A DNA stretch of 43,325 bases from a virus. The DNA is taken from positions 1 to 43,325 of IMG/VR virus record IMGVR_UViG_3300036780_000152, one strand, 5' to 3'. Position numbers and translations under genes: made by a program. Of the stretch, positions 35,773-43,325 are shown piece by piece. The notes under the pieces were generated by a model. The model was not told the DNA's origin and ran no database searches. It saw only the letters and a list, made by a program, of their open reading frames with translations. Each line of letters begins with the position of its first letter. Within the stretch, counting starts at the first letter, position 1.

Positions 35773-35920
35773 ACATGCACTCCCGCCCTGGAAGTAGATA
35801 CTGGCACTCGCCGGGGCATCGCCTGCGAGGCTGCCGCCAGCAACGCGGCAACGGCTGTGGCCGCGGTTTGGTGTTCTGCCGCAGCGCTGCCTGACGCTTA
35901 AGTGCGGCCTTGCGCGCCAT
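35696..35920 (-). CDS. Small basic protein, weakly supported
   Basis: ATG 35920 (MARKAALKRQAALRQNTKPR) lies 16 bp after the operator promoter at 35936-35979, which supports it. The chain is Arg/Pro-rich with three cysteines (RCPGEC, GRECMY). It overlaps the following gene by 77 bp, which is long, so a shorter product or chance frame cannot be excluded. Confidence 0.4.
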   Translation of the reverse strand: MARKAALKRQAALRQNTKPRPQPLPRCWRQPRRRCPGECQYLLPGRECMYELLQADRHAAKGHVARASGDGCEP

Positions 35921-35935
35921 CTCCGGTCTCCGCGG

Positions 35936-35979
35936 TTGCCTTGAGGGCAACTATAGAGCGTGGCGTTTGCGGTCGTCAA
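35936..35979 (-). promoter_or_regulatory. Promoter with operator for the small genes of the reversed block
   Basis: On the minus strand TTGACG (35979-35974), 17-bp spacer, CTATAG (35956-35951), then directly TTGCC-CTCAA-GGCAA (35950-35936). The -10 overlaps the stop of the 36169 gene. The operator would block this promoter. Confidence 0.65.
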
Positions 35980-36169
35980 TATCGCGGCCAAGCAGCGCCT
36001 TGGCCTTGCTGATGCAGCCGGTTGCGTAGCCGAGTGCCGCAGCCGTATCGGCGGACATGCTATGCAACGCGCGCTCTGAGTAGACCAGATCGAGAAGTTC
36101 ATCGTGCGTGGCGCGCAGCCTCGCGTGGATCGCCTCTAGCGCAGCGGTATCGCTTTGATCGTCTGCCAT
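35951..36169 (-). CDS. Hypothetical helical protein (72 aa)
   Basis: ATG 36169 begins MADDQSDTAALEAIHARLRA, then THDELLDLVYSERALHSMSA and GYATGCISKAKALLGRDIDD: a two-helix protein. Its ribosome site GGGAG is the central spacer of the operator palindrome at 36172-36186. Confidence 0.55.
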   Translation of the reverse strand: MADDQSDTAALEAIHARLRATHDELLDLVYSERALHSMSADTAAALGYATGCISKAKALLGRDIDDRKRHAL

Positions 36170-36171
36170 AG

Positions 36172-36186
36172 TTGCCCTCCCGGCAA
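36172..36186 (-). promoter_or_regulatory. Operator palindrome containing the ribosome site of the 36169 gene
   Basis: On the minus strand it reads TTGCC-GGGAG-GGCAA, 2 bp before ATG 36169. The GGGAG spacer is the only good ribosome site, so in RNA a 5-bp hairpin would hold it in the loop. No clear promoter is visible in the end of the portal gene just upstream. Confidence 0.5.
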
Positions 36187-37998
36187 TCACCTGCGCTTCT
36201 TACCACCCATGATGGAGGCCAACAACTCCGGGTGCTGCTTGATCAGTTGCGCCTGCTGGATCTCGCGGCGTTCGATATCGGCGACCATGTCGTCCTCGCC
36301 GGCTGGATGCAAGTGCTCGACGGCTTCCTCCGGCGTCATCATGCCGGCCTTGACCATGTCGAAGATCAGGCTGCGGAACTCGTAGCTGAACGCCGGGCTG
36401 GACGAATGGCTGTCCACCACCACCTTGGCGTGATCGGGGATGTGGGAGAAGCGAAACGGAAACTGGTGCATCCCCGGCGCGGGCGGCTCCAAGGTCTGGT
36501 CGTCCGGCTTCATCTGCGCGACGACATTCTGGCTCTCCGGCTTCAGCCAGGTCACCACCGTCTCATTGTTCATGGCGCGCAGGAGCGCCAGGCCCAGCGC
36601 GCCAACCTCGGTGACCGATCGCTCGATCGACAGGGCGCGATCCTTGAACCGGGGCGAGGCGTTGCGGGTCAGCGTCTCGGCGTGGCCCTGCGCGCGCACG
36701 CCGGACTCGCCGCGGCCTTGCAGCACGGGCGGCAGCCCAGCCATGGCGTCGAACATCTGATCGTACTCGTGCAGACTCTGCCACAATCCCTCCGGCAGCT
36801 TGGGGTACACGTCCTGCATCTTGGCGTTCGGCGTCGGATCGGTGAAGAACCCGCCCGGCTTGTCCATCGCCGAGAACTTCTGCTGGGTGATGCCCATGCC
36901 GCCAGCGAAATACTTGGGTGGCTTTTCCTCGCGCCGCAGCAACCGGGCGATGCCGTTCAGCCGCGCGTTGATCTGCATTTGCAGCACGCCGACATTGCAG
37001 ATCTCGGAACGACCCCAAAAATACCCATCCAGCCGGTTGGGGCAGAACTCGACAAACGGATGCAGGCCGGACAGCGGGTTCCGCTTGCGGAACTGATCCG
37101 GCAGCCGTCGCATTTGATTGTCCGGATCGAACATATCGGCGAAGGCGTTGCGGATGATCTCGCCGCCGGTCACCAGCACGTCGCCGACCATTTGGAACGT
37201 CGCCCAATCGTCGGTGGCGCTGTCTTTCACCCAGAGTTCGTCAAGGCGCAGCAGTTGCGCCATGACCTTGGCATCCCAGTTGGCTTGCGGGCCGCCCAGC
37301 CAGTTGACGATGCCGCGGCTGGTTGCGGTGGACGGCGACTGCCCGGCTTGCAAAAACGGGTTCAACCCGCCCAGCACGATCTGTTTCAGCGCGTTGGAGC
37401 GATCCGGCCGCTGGTCCGGCCGCACGCGGCTGCCGCGCTTGGTGATGTCGCGCATCAACTGCCCGAGGTTGGACAATTCACGGAATGCCGAGGCGAACTC
37501 GGATGGCGTGTAATAGGTCGTGTGGACGAACGCCTCTTGCCGGCCGAGATCGGTCACATCCGGGCGCAGCACGCCGAAGAACTCCGGCTGGATCATGTAG
37601 GGTGCGAAGCCGTCACCTTCCCAGTTCAGCTTGCAGAATGTCTTGCCTTTGACCAGCGACCACTCGACGCAGTCCGACAGCGTCGCGTAGACGCCGGCAT
37701 CGGTCATCAGGTCATGCAGCACGGCGGCAGAGGCCCGGCCCATCGCGCGCTCGGTGAGATTGCCGCCGCCATGGAACCTGATCAGGTAGCGCAACTCCAG
37801 CGGGCTGAACAGGAAGCTCGCAAGGTTGTCGATATAGGCGAAGGTTTTGGCATAGGTCGCCGGATTGCCGTTCTCATCGCCGGTCAGATAGAGGTTGCGG
37901 TAGAGCGCGCCGCGCTGGATGCGCTCCTCCAGATCCGGTGTGCATGCCTGGATGATCTCGGCGGCCCATCTGGCGATCTTGCTGCGTGGGATGAACAT
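36187..37998 (-). CDS. Portal protein
   Basis: ATG 37998 (MFIPRSKIARWAAEIIQACT) gives 603 aa. The size, the long helical core and segments such as GTIAR-type NARLNGIARLLRREEKPP, GGGNLTERAMGRASAAVLHD, AGLPPVLQGRGESGVRAQGH and RNASPRFKDRALSIERSVTE are typical of the portal family that forms the dodecameric DNA channel at one capsid vertex. A promoter lies upstream at 38036-38064. It is oriented opposite to both terminase and capsid genes, which is unusual for a head module. Confidence 0.75.
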   Translation of the reverse strand: MFIPRSKIARWAAEIIQACTPDLEERIQRGALYRNLYLTGDENGNPATYAKTFAYIDNLASFLFSPLELRYLIRFHGGGNLTERAMGRASAAVLHDLMTDAGVYATLSDCVEWSLVKGKTFCKLNWEGDGFAPYMIQPEFFGVLRPDVTDLGRQEAFVHTTYYTPSEFASAFRELSNLGQLMRDITKRGSRVRPDQRPDRSNALKQIVLGGLNPFLQAGQSPSTATSRGIVNWLGGPQANWDAKVMAQLLRLDELWVKDSATDDWATFQMVGDVLVTGGEIIRNAFADMFDPDNQMRRLPDQFRKRNPLSGLHPFVEFCPNRLDGYFWGRSEICNVGVLQMQINARLNGIARLLRREEKPPKYFAGGMGITQQKFSAMDKPGGFFTDPTPNAKMQDVYPKLPEGLWQSLHEYDQMFDAMAGLPPVLQGRGESGVRAQGHAETLTRNASPRFKDRALSIERSVTEVGALGLALLRAMNNETVVTWLKPESQNVVAQMKPDDQTLEPPAPGMHQFPFRFSHIPDHAKVVVDSHSSSPAFSYEFRSLIFDMVKAGMMTPEEAVEHLHPAGEDDMVADIERREIQQAQLIKQHPELLASIMGGKKRR

Positions 37999-38035
37999 GA
38001 CGCACAGTAACATCGCCGCAAACCGTAGAAACGTG

Positions 38036-38064
38036 CTAATACCTATTAGTTGTAGCACTGTAAA
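38036..38064 (-). promoter_or_regulatory. Promoter of the portal gene
   Basis: On the minus strand TTTACA (38064-38059), 17-bp spacer, TATTAG (38041-38036), about 40 bp before ATG 37998. The region 38000-38110 is clearly more AT-rich than its surroundings. No TTGCC operator is present, so this promoter is probably under late rather than repressor control. The rightward genes may start from TTGACA at 38104, but no good -10 follows. Confidence 0.65.
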
Positions 38065-38176
38065 TCCGTAAACTATTATTAGACGAACACTGTCGTAATG
38101 CTTGACATCGACTTGACCGGTCATCAGCCTCCGCCCCGCCGATACACCGTGTCTCGGCAGCAACAAGGAGCAAACG

Positions 38177-38215
38177 ATGCGGTTCCGCAGACACAGCAAG
38201 CGCTCCCGGCGCTAA
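38177..38215 (+). CDS. 12-residue basic peptide gene
   Basis: AAGGAG (38165-38170) precedes ATG 38177 at ideal distance, and the frame encodes MRFRRHSKRSRR before TAA. Seven of twelve residues are Arg or Lys. A hairpin CGTTCG-GTTGAG-CGAACG (38225-38242) follows. The composition recalls the tiny DNA-condensing J protein of microviruses. It is the first rightward reading frame before the scaffold-like genes. Confidence 0.45.
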   Translation: MRFRRHSKRSRR

Positions 38216-38278
38216 CGCTGACCCCGTTCGGTTGAGCGAACGCAGACCGGGCGGGGCAATAGAAGGGACTGGACCCCC

Positions 38279-38713
38279 ATGCCGCCTTTCGGTGGCGCCC
38301 TTCCCCCGACGCTGTCGCCGGCTCCACCGAATGCGGGGCCGGCGGTCGCGCCGCATGGCAATCCTGGCAACGCGACCGGCGGGCTGTCCGATGTGAAGAC
38401 GGCGCTGGAAGCGCTCCAACGCGCGCTGCCGTCCATCCCGATGGGGACTGAACTGCACAACGCGGTGCTCGACTCGGTCAAGAAGATCGGCGCGCACATG
38501 AACGAGGCGCAGGATAATCCGCAGATGAAACTACAGAGCCTGTTGCAGATGATGCAGCGGCTGAAGGCCGCCGCACCGAATGCGGCGCTCGCCGGCATGG
38601 GCGGGCAGCAACAGCCTCCGCAACCCCCCGCACTCGGCGGCGCCGAAGGCGCTGGTGGCGCACCTCCGATGCCGGGCGGCGCTGCCGCTGGCGCCATGCC
38701 GATGGCCGCGTAA
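38279..38713 (+). CDS. Pro/Gly-rich protein before capsid genes (144 aa)
   Basis: The ends are Gly/Pro/Ala-rich (MPPFGGALPPTLSPAPPNAG; GGQQQPPQPPALGGAEGAGG) and the middle is one helical segment (DVKTALEALQRALPSIPMGT, NPQMKLQSLLQMMQRLKAAA). Disordered ends plus a short helix at this position suit a scaffold or head-assembly helper. Confidence 0.55.
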   Translation: MPPFGGALPPTLSPAPPNAGPAVAPHGNPGNATGGLSDVKTALEALQRALPSIPMGTELHNAVLDSVKKIGAHMNEAQDNPQMKLQSLLQMMQRLKAAAPNAALAGMGGQQQPPQPPALGGAEGAGGAPPMPGGAAAGAMPMAA

Positions 38714-38730
38714 CGGAAAGGAACGATACG

Positions 38731-38907
38731 ATGTCGCGCTTCCCTGGACCATACCTGAACGATACGAAAGCGGAAGATCCTATCATGGAACGTGTGCCGA
38801 TGGACAAGACCTCCATCGGCGCCAATGCGGCCGGCATGCCGTCGTCCGTGCAGGACGGCACCATGGCGATCAAGCATGTCGGCGGTTCCATGGGGAAGTC
38901 TGAGTAA
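38731..38907 (+). CDS. Small conserved-position head-region protein (58 aa)
   Basis: GGAAAGGAACG precedes ATG 38731. The product is MSRFPGPYLNDTKAEDPIME, RVPMDKTSIGANAAGMPSSV and QDGTMAIKHVGGSMGKSE. TAATG joins it to the next gene. It may be a minor head or decoration peptide. Confidence 0.55.
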   Translation: MSRFPGPYLNDTKAEDPIMERVPMDKTSIGANAAGMPSSVQDGTMAIKHVGGSMGKSE

Positions 38908-39506
38908 TGTCGGGTTCGCAGCCTGGCGGCGACGGCTTCATGCAGGTCAACGCGCGCGACTATCAGGCGCAGCGCGAGATGCTGCAACTGTTCGATCAGA
39001 TCTGGAATGCGCCGGACGTTGGCGCGCAGGTCCGGCGCAAGGCGAAGGAACTCCGCCCGGCGATCCAGATCCCCGACGAGCATCCGATCGTCACCGAAGC
39101 CCGCGCCCAGCGCGCCGAGATCGAGCAGAAGCTGACCGGGCTGGAGACGGCGTTCAACGACTACCGCACCGCGGCGGAGACCAAGTCGGCCGAGACGCGG
39201 CTGCGCGCGCAGTTGGGCGAGGTGCAGGACCGGTTCAAGTTCACCGATGAGGCGATGGCGAACGTGGTGAAAACCATGCAGGACCGCCAACTCGCCGATC
39301 CGGAAGCCGCCGCGCTGCTCTACCGGGAGTCGCTGCCGAAATCGCCGCCATCATCCGCCAATAACCGGCTGTTCGGCGACAACAAGGCCGACATGTTCGG
39401 CACGACCAAGCTCGATGAGCGGTGGGAGAAATTCCACACCGATCCAGACGCCGCATTCGCAGACGTTGTGAATGAGGTGTTTTCCGAAACGCCGGTTGCT
39501 GCGTAA
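38907..39506 (+). CDS. Scaffold-like protein upstream of capsid (199 aa)
   Basis: The protein is acidic and helical with a strong coiled coil (QRAEIEQKLTGLETAFNDYR, AETKSAETRLRAQLGEVQDR) and a basic-acidic C-terminus (KLDERWEKFHTDPDAAFADV). Size, coiled coil and position immediately before the capsid gene match scaffolding proteins that guide prohead assembly. Confidence 0.65.
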   Translation: MSGSQPGGDGFMQVNARDYQAQREMLQLFDQIWNAPDVGAQVRRKAKELRPAIQIPDEHPIVTEARAQRAEIEQKLTGLETAFNDYRTAAETKSAETRLRAQLGEVQDRFKFTDEAMANVVKTMQDRQLADPEAAALLYRESLPKSPPSSANNRLFGDNKADMFGTTKLDERWEKFHTDPDAAFADVVNEVFSETPVAA

Positions 39507-39529
39507 CGGCAAGCCGAGGAGCGTAAGAC

Positions 39530-40591
39530 GTGTCAGGAACGCTAACCGGCCCGGTGTACTCTGGCATCACGCCAGGTGGTCCGCTTGGTCAACAGTTGCA
39601 GGCGATCACGCGCCGGGCGGTCATTCCTTCCGTCTACGTCCAGATCTACCAGTCGCACCCCCTCTTGTCGTTGTTCTTAGGTAACGCCCAGCGCGCGCGC
39701 GGTGGTGTCTCGCAGATCACCATCCCGGTGCAGGGCGCGTCGTTCGTGTCGTTCAACTGGGGTTCGTTCGCTGGCGACTTCCCGATGCCGGAGGATGAGG
39801 CGGCGATCCAGGACGCGCAGTTCAACCTGAAGCTCGGCATGGTGCCGATCGGCTTCTTCGGGATGGAGGCGATCGTCCAGTCGTCCGAGGTGATCATTCC
39901 GAAGCTGCGCGCGGTGACATCCGACGCCGCCGTGGTGATCAAGCAGGCGCTGGCGCAGAACCTCTATGCCAACAACGCGTCGAACCCGCTGGCGATGGAC
40001 AGCTTGTCGCAGGCGTACGACAACGGCACCAACACGCAGTCCTACGGCGGCATCCCGCGCACCAACCCATACTGGCAGGGCCAGTACTACCCGAACATGG
40101 GCGGCCAGGCGTCGGTGTCCTCGCGCACCGGCACCGCCACCTTGCTCACCCGCATCATGACCGGGGCCGGCGGCGAGGCGCCCGATTGGGGCGTGATGAA
40201 CCCGGCCGACTGGACCACGCTCATGCAGGACTTCATGAGCCTTGAGATGTTCCAGACCACGCCGCGCTCGCGCTACGGCAAGGGCGATGTGGTCAACGCC
40301 GGGTTCCGCGCGATCCGCGTGCTCGACACACCGATCTTTCCGGACCCGTTCTGCCCACGCGGGCAGGCGTTCTACGGCAACAGCCGCTACGTCGCGATGT
40401 ATCTATCCGAGGCGGCGCCGTTCGTTTTCTCCGGGTTCCAATCCGCCATCCCGCAAGGGCAGATCGCCGATATCGGCGTGCTGATCACCTGTCTGGATCT
40501 CGTGTGTGCCAAGCCGTCGTCCGGCGCTTGGGTGACCGGCATCACCGGGGCCGCCTGGCCGAATACGCCAGGCCCGCCCGCGGTGCTGTAA
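39530..40591 (+). CDS. Major capsid protein
   Basis: The 353-aa protein starts MSGTLTGPVYSGITPGGPLG. Segments YVQIYQSHPLLSLFLGNAQR, GVSQITIPVQGASFVSFNWG, LGMVPIGFFGMEAIVQSSEV, VMNPADWTTLMQDFMSLEMF and GFRAIRVLDTPIFPDPFCPR have the order of strands and spine helix seen in HK97-fold capsid proteins. It follows the scaffold-like gene and precedes beta-rich structural proteins. Identification is by fold pattern and position. Confidence 0.75.
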   Translation: MSGTLTGPVYSGITPGGPLGQQLQAITRRAVIPSVYVQIYQSHPLLSLFLGNAQRARGGVSQITIPVQGASFVSFNWGSFAGDFPMPEDEAAIQDAQFNLKLGMVPIGFFGMEAIVQSSEVIIPKLRAVTSDAAVVIKQALAQNLYANNASNPLAMDSLSQAYDNGTNTQSYGGIPRTNPYWQGQYYPNMGGQASVSSRTGTATLLTRIMTGAGGEAPDWGVMNPADWTTLMQDFMSLEMFQTTPRSRYGKGDVVNAGFRAIRVLDTPIFPDPFCPRGQAFYGNSRYVAMYLSEAAPFVFSGFQSAIPQGQIADIGVLITCLDLVCAKPSSGAWVTGITGAAWPNTPGPPAVL

Positions 40592-40603
40592 CAGGCCGCG
40601 CCG

Positions 40604-41659
40604 ATGGCCCTGTTTTGGGATGCTGCGCCACGGGTCGCCTCGCCGGAGCTTGCCCTGGCGCCGGGGCAGACGTTCATGCCGGCCGCCGGGTGGTATTGGT
40701 ACAAGCCGAGCAGCCAGTCAAACGTCCAGCGGTTCGATCCGATCGCCAATATCTGGCGCTTCTCGGGCGACGACGCGCGCGCGCTGAAGCTGCATTACTT
40801 CGACGGCCGCACAACACGCATCGCCAACACCTCCGGCTGTGTCGTTGCCGCTTCGGTGACGACGGCGGGGTCAGGCTACGCCACGGCCACGCCGCCTGCG
40901 GTCACCGCCTCGGCCGGCGGATCGCTGTGGACCGCCATCGTCGGCGGCGCGATCTCGACGGCCGCGGTGATTGCCGTGGCCGGCAGCGGCTACACCTATC
41001 CGCCGATCCTTTGGATCGAGCAGCCGCCGCAGCCCGGTGTGCAGGCGGCCGGCACGATCACCATCGCCAACGGCACCATCTCGGCCGTCACCATCACCGA
41101 TCAGGGCGCCGGCTACCTGGCGCCGCCGAACACCGAGGTGCTGAACGACTGGCGCGACATCACCGGCTATAACGGACAGGTCGCCATGGCGCTGACCGGC
41201 GCCGGCACGATCACTGCGGCGGTCTGCAACGACCACGGCAACCCCATTACCTCGGGCACGGTGCCGACGCTCGCGTTCGGCTCTGGCGCAGCGGCGGCCA
41301 CGGCGGTGATGGATTGGGCAGTGCGCAGCGTCAGCGTCACTACGGCCGGTGCCGGCTATACCTCCAGTGCGGGCGCCGCCACGGCAACCGCTGCCGGCGG
41401 CTATGTGAGCGCGACGCCTGCGTATCTCGGCGGCTTCTCTTCGACGGGCATGTCGCGTTGGCGCGAGGCGAAGATCGACCTTACGACCAATTCGTCAGGC
41501 GGCCTGGCGTCGGTCGCCGCCATCATCGACAGCGGCCATTACCAAGGCATTCCGACCCCGGCGATCTACGCCGCGCAGCCGCCGAGCACCACGGGGGTGC
41601 TGGCGCTCACCATGGGCGGCGTGAACGCGACGATCTTTCTCATGCCAGCGCAGCAGTAA
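40604..41659 (+). CDS. Beta-repeat structural protein, copy 1 (351 aa)
   Basis: The protein contains repeated units ending in a T-A-G-x-G-Y motif (VTTAGSGYATATPP, AVAGSGYTYPPILW, ITDQGAGYLAPPN, VTTAGAGYTSSAGA) and the shared segment DHGNPITSGTVPTLAFGSGA. Repeats of this kind form beta-structured virion surface or decoration proteins. It is paralogous to the next gene. The C-terminus ends VLALTMGGVNATIF. Confidence 0.65.
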   Translation: MALFWDAAPRVASPELALAPGQTFMPAAGWYWYKPSSQSNVQRFDPIANIWRFSGDDARALKLHYFDGRTTRIANTSGCVVAASVTTAGSGYATATPPAVTASAGGSLWTAIVGGAISTAAVIAVAGSGYTYPPILWIEQPPQPGVQAAGTITIANGTISAVTITDQGAGYLAPPNTEVLNDWRDITGYNGQVAMALTGAGTITAAVCNDHGNPITSGTVPTLAFGSGAAAATAVMDWAVRSVSVTTAGAGYTSSAGAATATAAGGYVSATPAYLGGFSSTGMSRWREAKIDLTTNSSGGLASVAAIIDSGHYQGIPTPAIYAAQPPSTTGVLALTMGGVNATIFLMPAQQ

Positions 41660-41671
41660 GGAACCACGACC

Positions 41672-42775
41672 GTGCGACTCTTCGGAGGATCGGGTCAGCC
41701 GCTGAACACTTACGGGCAGCCGAACACGCTGACCTTGCAGGCTGGCGAGACCTATGTGTTCAACTCGAACCTGAACCCGCAGCAGCCCGGCCAAGGCACC
41801 GGCAACGCTGGGTGGTTGAACGCCAAGCTTGGCCGCTACACCGTGTTGCAGATGCTTGACCCCGTCACCGGGATCTGGCGCGGCGTCGGCGACGACAGCA
41901 ACGCCATGCGGTTTTCCTATTCCGATGGTGTGAATTACCGGCTCGCCAACCAGTCCGGCTGCGCGGTTGGCGCGACCGTGACGACGGCCGGCTCGGCCTA
42001 CACAACGCCGCCAACGGTGATCGCTTCGGCGGGTGCGTCGAAGTGGCAGGCGGTGCTCGGCCCGCTGGTGTCCAGCATCTCGGTGGCGTTCGGCGGCACC
42101 AACTATACCTATCCGCCGTTCGTCTGGATTGCTCCGCCGCCGGCTGGCGGGGTGTGTGCGACCGCCTATGCGACGCTGACGGCTGGGGTGGTGTCATCGA
42201 TCACCGTGACCAATGAGGGTGCCGGCTATAGTGGCGGCACGCCGTTGGTCTATCTGGTGAACGACCCGCGCGACGCCACCGGCTCCGGCGCGACGGCGAC
42301 CGTCGTTCTCACCGGGGCCGGCACGGTAGCTGCGGTGCTCTGCGTCGATCACGGCAATCCTATTACCTCGGGCACCGTGCCGAGCTTGTCGTTCGGTTCC
42401 GGCTCGGCCGCGGCGACCGCGCTGATGAACTGGGGCATCACGACCTATGCGGTGACCACGGCGGGTGCCGGCTATGGCAACTCCGGCTTTGCCATCCTGT
42501 CTGGCGCAGGCCCGGCGCTGGTGAGCGGCCCGGCCTACACCAACCCGGACATTCAGGATTTGCTGGTGCGCACGCGCCAGGCGGTGATCTGGGTGCCGAC
42601 CAACTCGACCGGGGGCTTCGTGATCGGCGGCGTGATCGTGGATGGCGGCGTCTATCGCGGTGTGCCGACGCCGCTGTTCACCGCCGCACCGTCAGCGACG
42701 GCGCCGTCCACGGTTGGCGTCCTGGCGCTCACCATGGGCGGGTTTGTCGATACGTCGTTCATTTCCCCAGCGTAA
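41672..42775 (+). CDS. Beta-repeat structural protein, copy 2 (367 aa)
   Basis: GTG 41672 begins MRLFGGSGQPLNTYGQPNTL. It has the same units as copy 1 (VTTAGSAYTTPPTVIAS, GGTNYTYPPFVWIAPPPAGG, VTNEGAGYSGGTP, VTTAGAGYGNSGF) and DHGNPITSGTVPSLSFGSGS, ending VLALTMGGFVDTSF. The N-termini differ more than the repeat part, so the two copies may bind different partners. Confidence 0.65.
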   Translation: MRLFGGSGQPLNTYGQPNTLTLQAGETYVFNSNLNPQQPGQGTGNAGWLNAKLGRYTVLQMLDPVTGIWRGVGDDSNAMRFSYSDGVNYRLANQSGCAVGATVTTAGSAYTTPPTVIASAGASKWQAVLGPLVSSISVAFGGTNYTYPPFVWIAPPPAGGVCATAYATLTAGVVSSITVTNEGAGYSGGTPLVYLVNDPRDATGSGATATVVLTGAGTVAAVLCVDHGNPITSGTVPSLSFGSGSAAATALMNWGITTYAVTTAGAGYGNSGFAILSGAGPALVSGPAYTNPDIQDLLVRTRQAVIWVPTNSTGGFVIGGVIVDGGVYRGVPTPLFTAAPSATAPSTVGVLALTMGGFVDTSFISPA

Positions 42776-42793
42776 GGTCGATTGCGGGGTGCC

Positions 42794-43325
42794 GTGTCCC
42801 TACAAGATTACCAGATCGACACAGCCGCACTTTTGCACGACCAGAGCAACCTCTTTACTGGGCTGTTCCAACTAAACCGCTGGATCAACGGCGCGCGCAA
42901 CCAGGTGGCGCAGGATACCGGGTGTCTGCGCGCACTCGTCGCCGGCCAAGCGCCGTTCGGCGCGGCAGCACAAGCAGGCTCGGCGGTGCCGGGCGGTGCT
43001 GTCGCGGGACTGCCGCCGACGTGCGGGTTCAACACGATCGCCGGGCAGGAGGTGTATGCCTACGCGCTGGCGAACGAATACGTGCAGCAGCAATACCGCG
43101 GCTATGGTCAGGTGATCGACGTGTTCGACGTGGCGGTGTCGTGGGGCGGGGCCATCCGGCCAGTGCCCAACTGGATGCCGTGGGATAATCTGCAAGCCTA
43201 CGCGCGGTCCTACAACATTGGCGTGTTCAGCTATCCGTTCGTGTGGTCGGACACCGGCACCGGGCAGAATGGTCGCATCTGGCTGTGGCCGGCACCATCT
43301 AACGTTAACGAAATGGAATGGGATT
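42794..43325 (+). CDS. Connector/adaptor-type head-tail protein, partial
   Basis: GTG 42794 begins MSLQDYQIDTAALLHDQSNL, then FTGLFQLNRWINGARNQVAQ and DTGCLRALVAG, a pattern of gp4-like head-tail adaptor proteins (helical start with xxLxxWINxARxQVAxDTGC). A beta-rich part follows. The frame is open at the window end, so about 177 codons are visible. It probably starts the tail-connection module that continues beyond the window. Confidence 0.6.
   Translation, partial: MSLQDYQIDTAALLHDQSNLFTGLFQLNRWINGARNQVAQDTGCLRALVAGQAPFGAAAQAGSAVPGGAVAGLPPTCGFNTIAGQEVYAYALANEYVQQQYRGYGQVIDVFDVAVSWGGAIRPVPNWMPWDNLQAYARSYNIGVFSYPFVWSDTGTGQNGRIWLWPAPSNVNEMEWD

Noticed and set aside
5845-36186. Dispersed short repeats as a CRISPR array
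   Set aside because: The TTGCC-N5-GGCAA repeats are kilobases apart, palindromic and near promoters. No cas genes or regularly spaced repeats are present.
36172-38010. 612-codon rightward frame opposite the portal gene
   Set aside because: The opposite strand gives a coherent portal protein; this frame is its His/Arg-rich antisense shadow.

Overview
The window is a stretch of a temperate tailed-phage genome. It carries a tyrosine integrase, an auto-regulated XRE repressor, RecT-type recombination, an initiator with an internal candidate origin, large terminase, portal, scaffold-like and capsid genes, lysozyme, a spanin-like pair, and structural genes cut off at both ends. The DNA is visibly GC-rich. 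A GcrA-family regulator points to an alphaproteobacterial host. I see no host genes, and phage genes lie on both sides of the integrase, so this looks like the free or circularly permuted phage form, or a prophage whose junctions lie outside the window.

Layout. 1-2.8 kb (+): end of a tail or structural gene, a spanin-like pair and a lipoprotein. 2.8-14.3 kb (-): XRE regulator, integrase, a long run of tightly overlapping small genes with a tRNA inside it, GcrA, AlpA-like, RecT/Bet, Gp157 and the repressor. 14.4-18.1 kb (+): tandem-HTH regulator, VRR-NUC nuclease, lambda-O-like initiator and accessory genes. 18.1-24 kb (-): small accessory genes including tandem HTH proteins and an ArdC antirestriction protein; several junctions here share the same hairpin-plus-leader linker. 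24.1-29.1 kb (+): small genes, a TPR/glycosyltransferase-9-like protein and a conserved phage protein. 29.1-29.5 kb: a group of odd tRNA-like genes. 30.2-34.8 kb (+): terminase, lysozyme and small morphogenesis genes. 34.8-38.0 kb (-): portal and small genes in reversed orientation. 38.2-43.3 kb (+): scaffold-like genes, capsid, two tandem beta-repeat paralogs and an incomplete connector-like gene.

How the parts connect. A palindrome TTGCC-N5-GGCAA (one TTGCG/CGCAA variant) occurs ten times, mostly just upstream of genes. In several places it sits 2 bp after a sigma70-like -10 box, including the promoters of the integrase operon and of the repressor itself. This looks like a phage-wide operator set that ties integration, early left and right operons, accessory genes and pre-terminase genes to one repressor.

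The least expected items are: a complete class II (Leu-like) tRNA with a GUG (His) anticodon; a class I tRNA-like gene with a UAA (Leu) anticodon; the repeated hairpin/leader linkers; a stand-alone integrase core-binding-like domain; a shortened ArdC; an in-frame TAA and a probable frameshift in the early operon; the reversed portal segment; and a 12-residue basic peptide gene upstream of the capsid genes. All calls come from reading the sequence; no database search was run.
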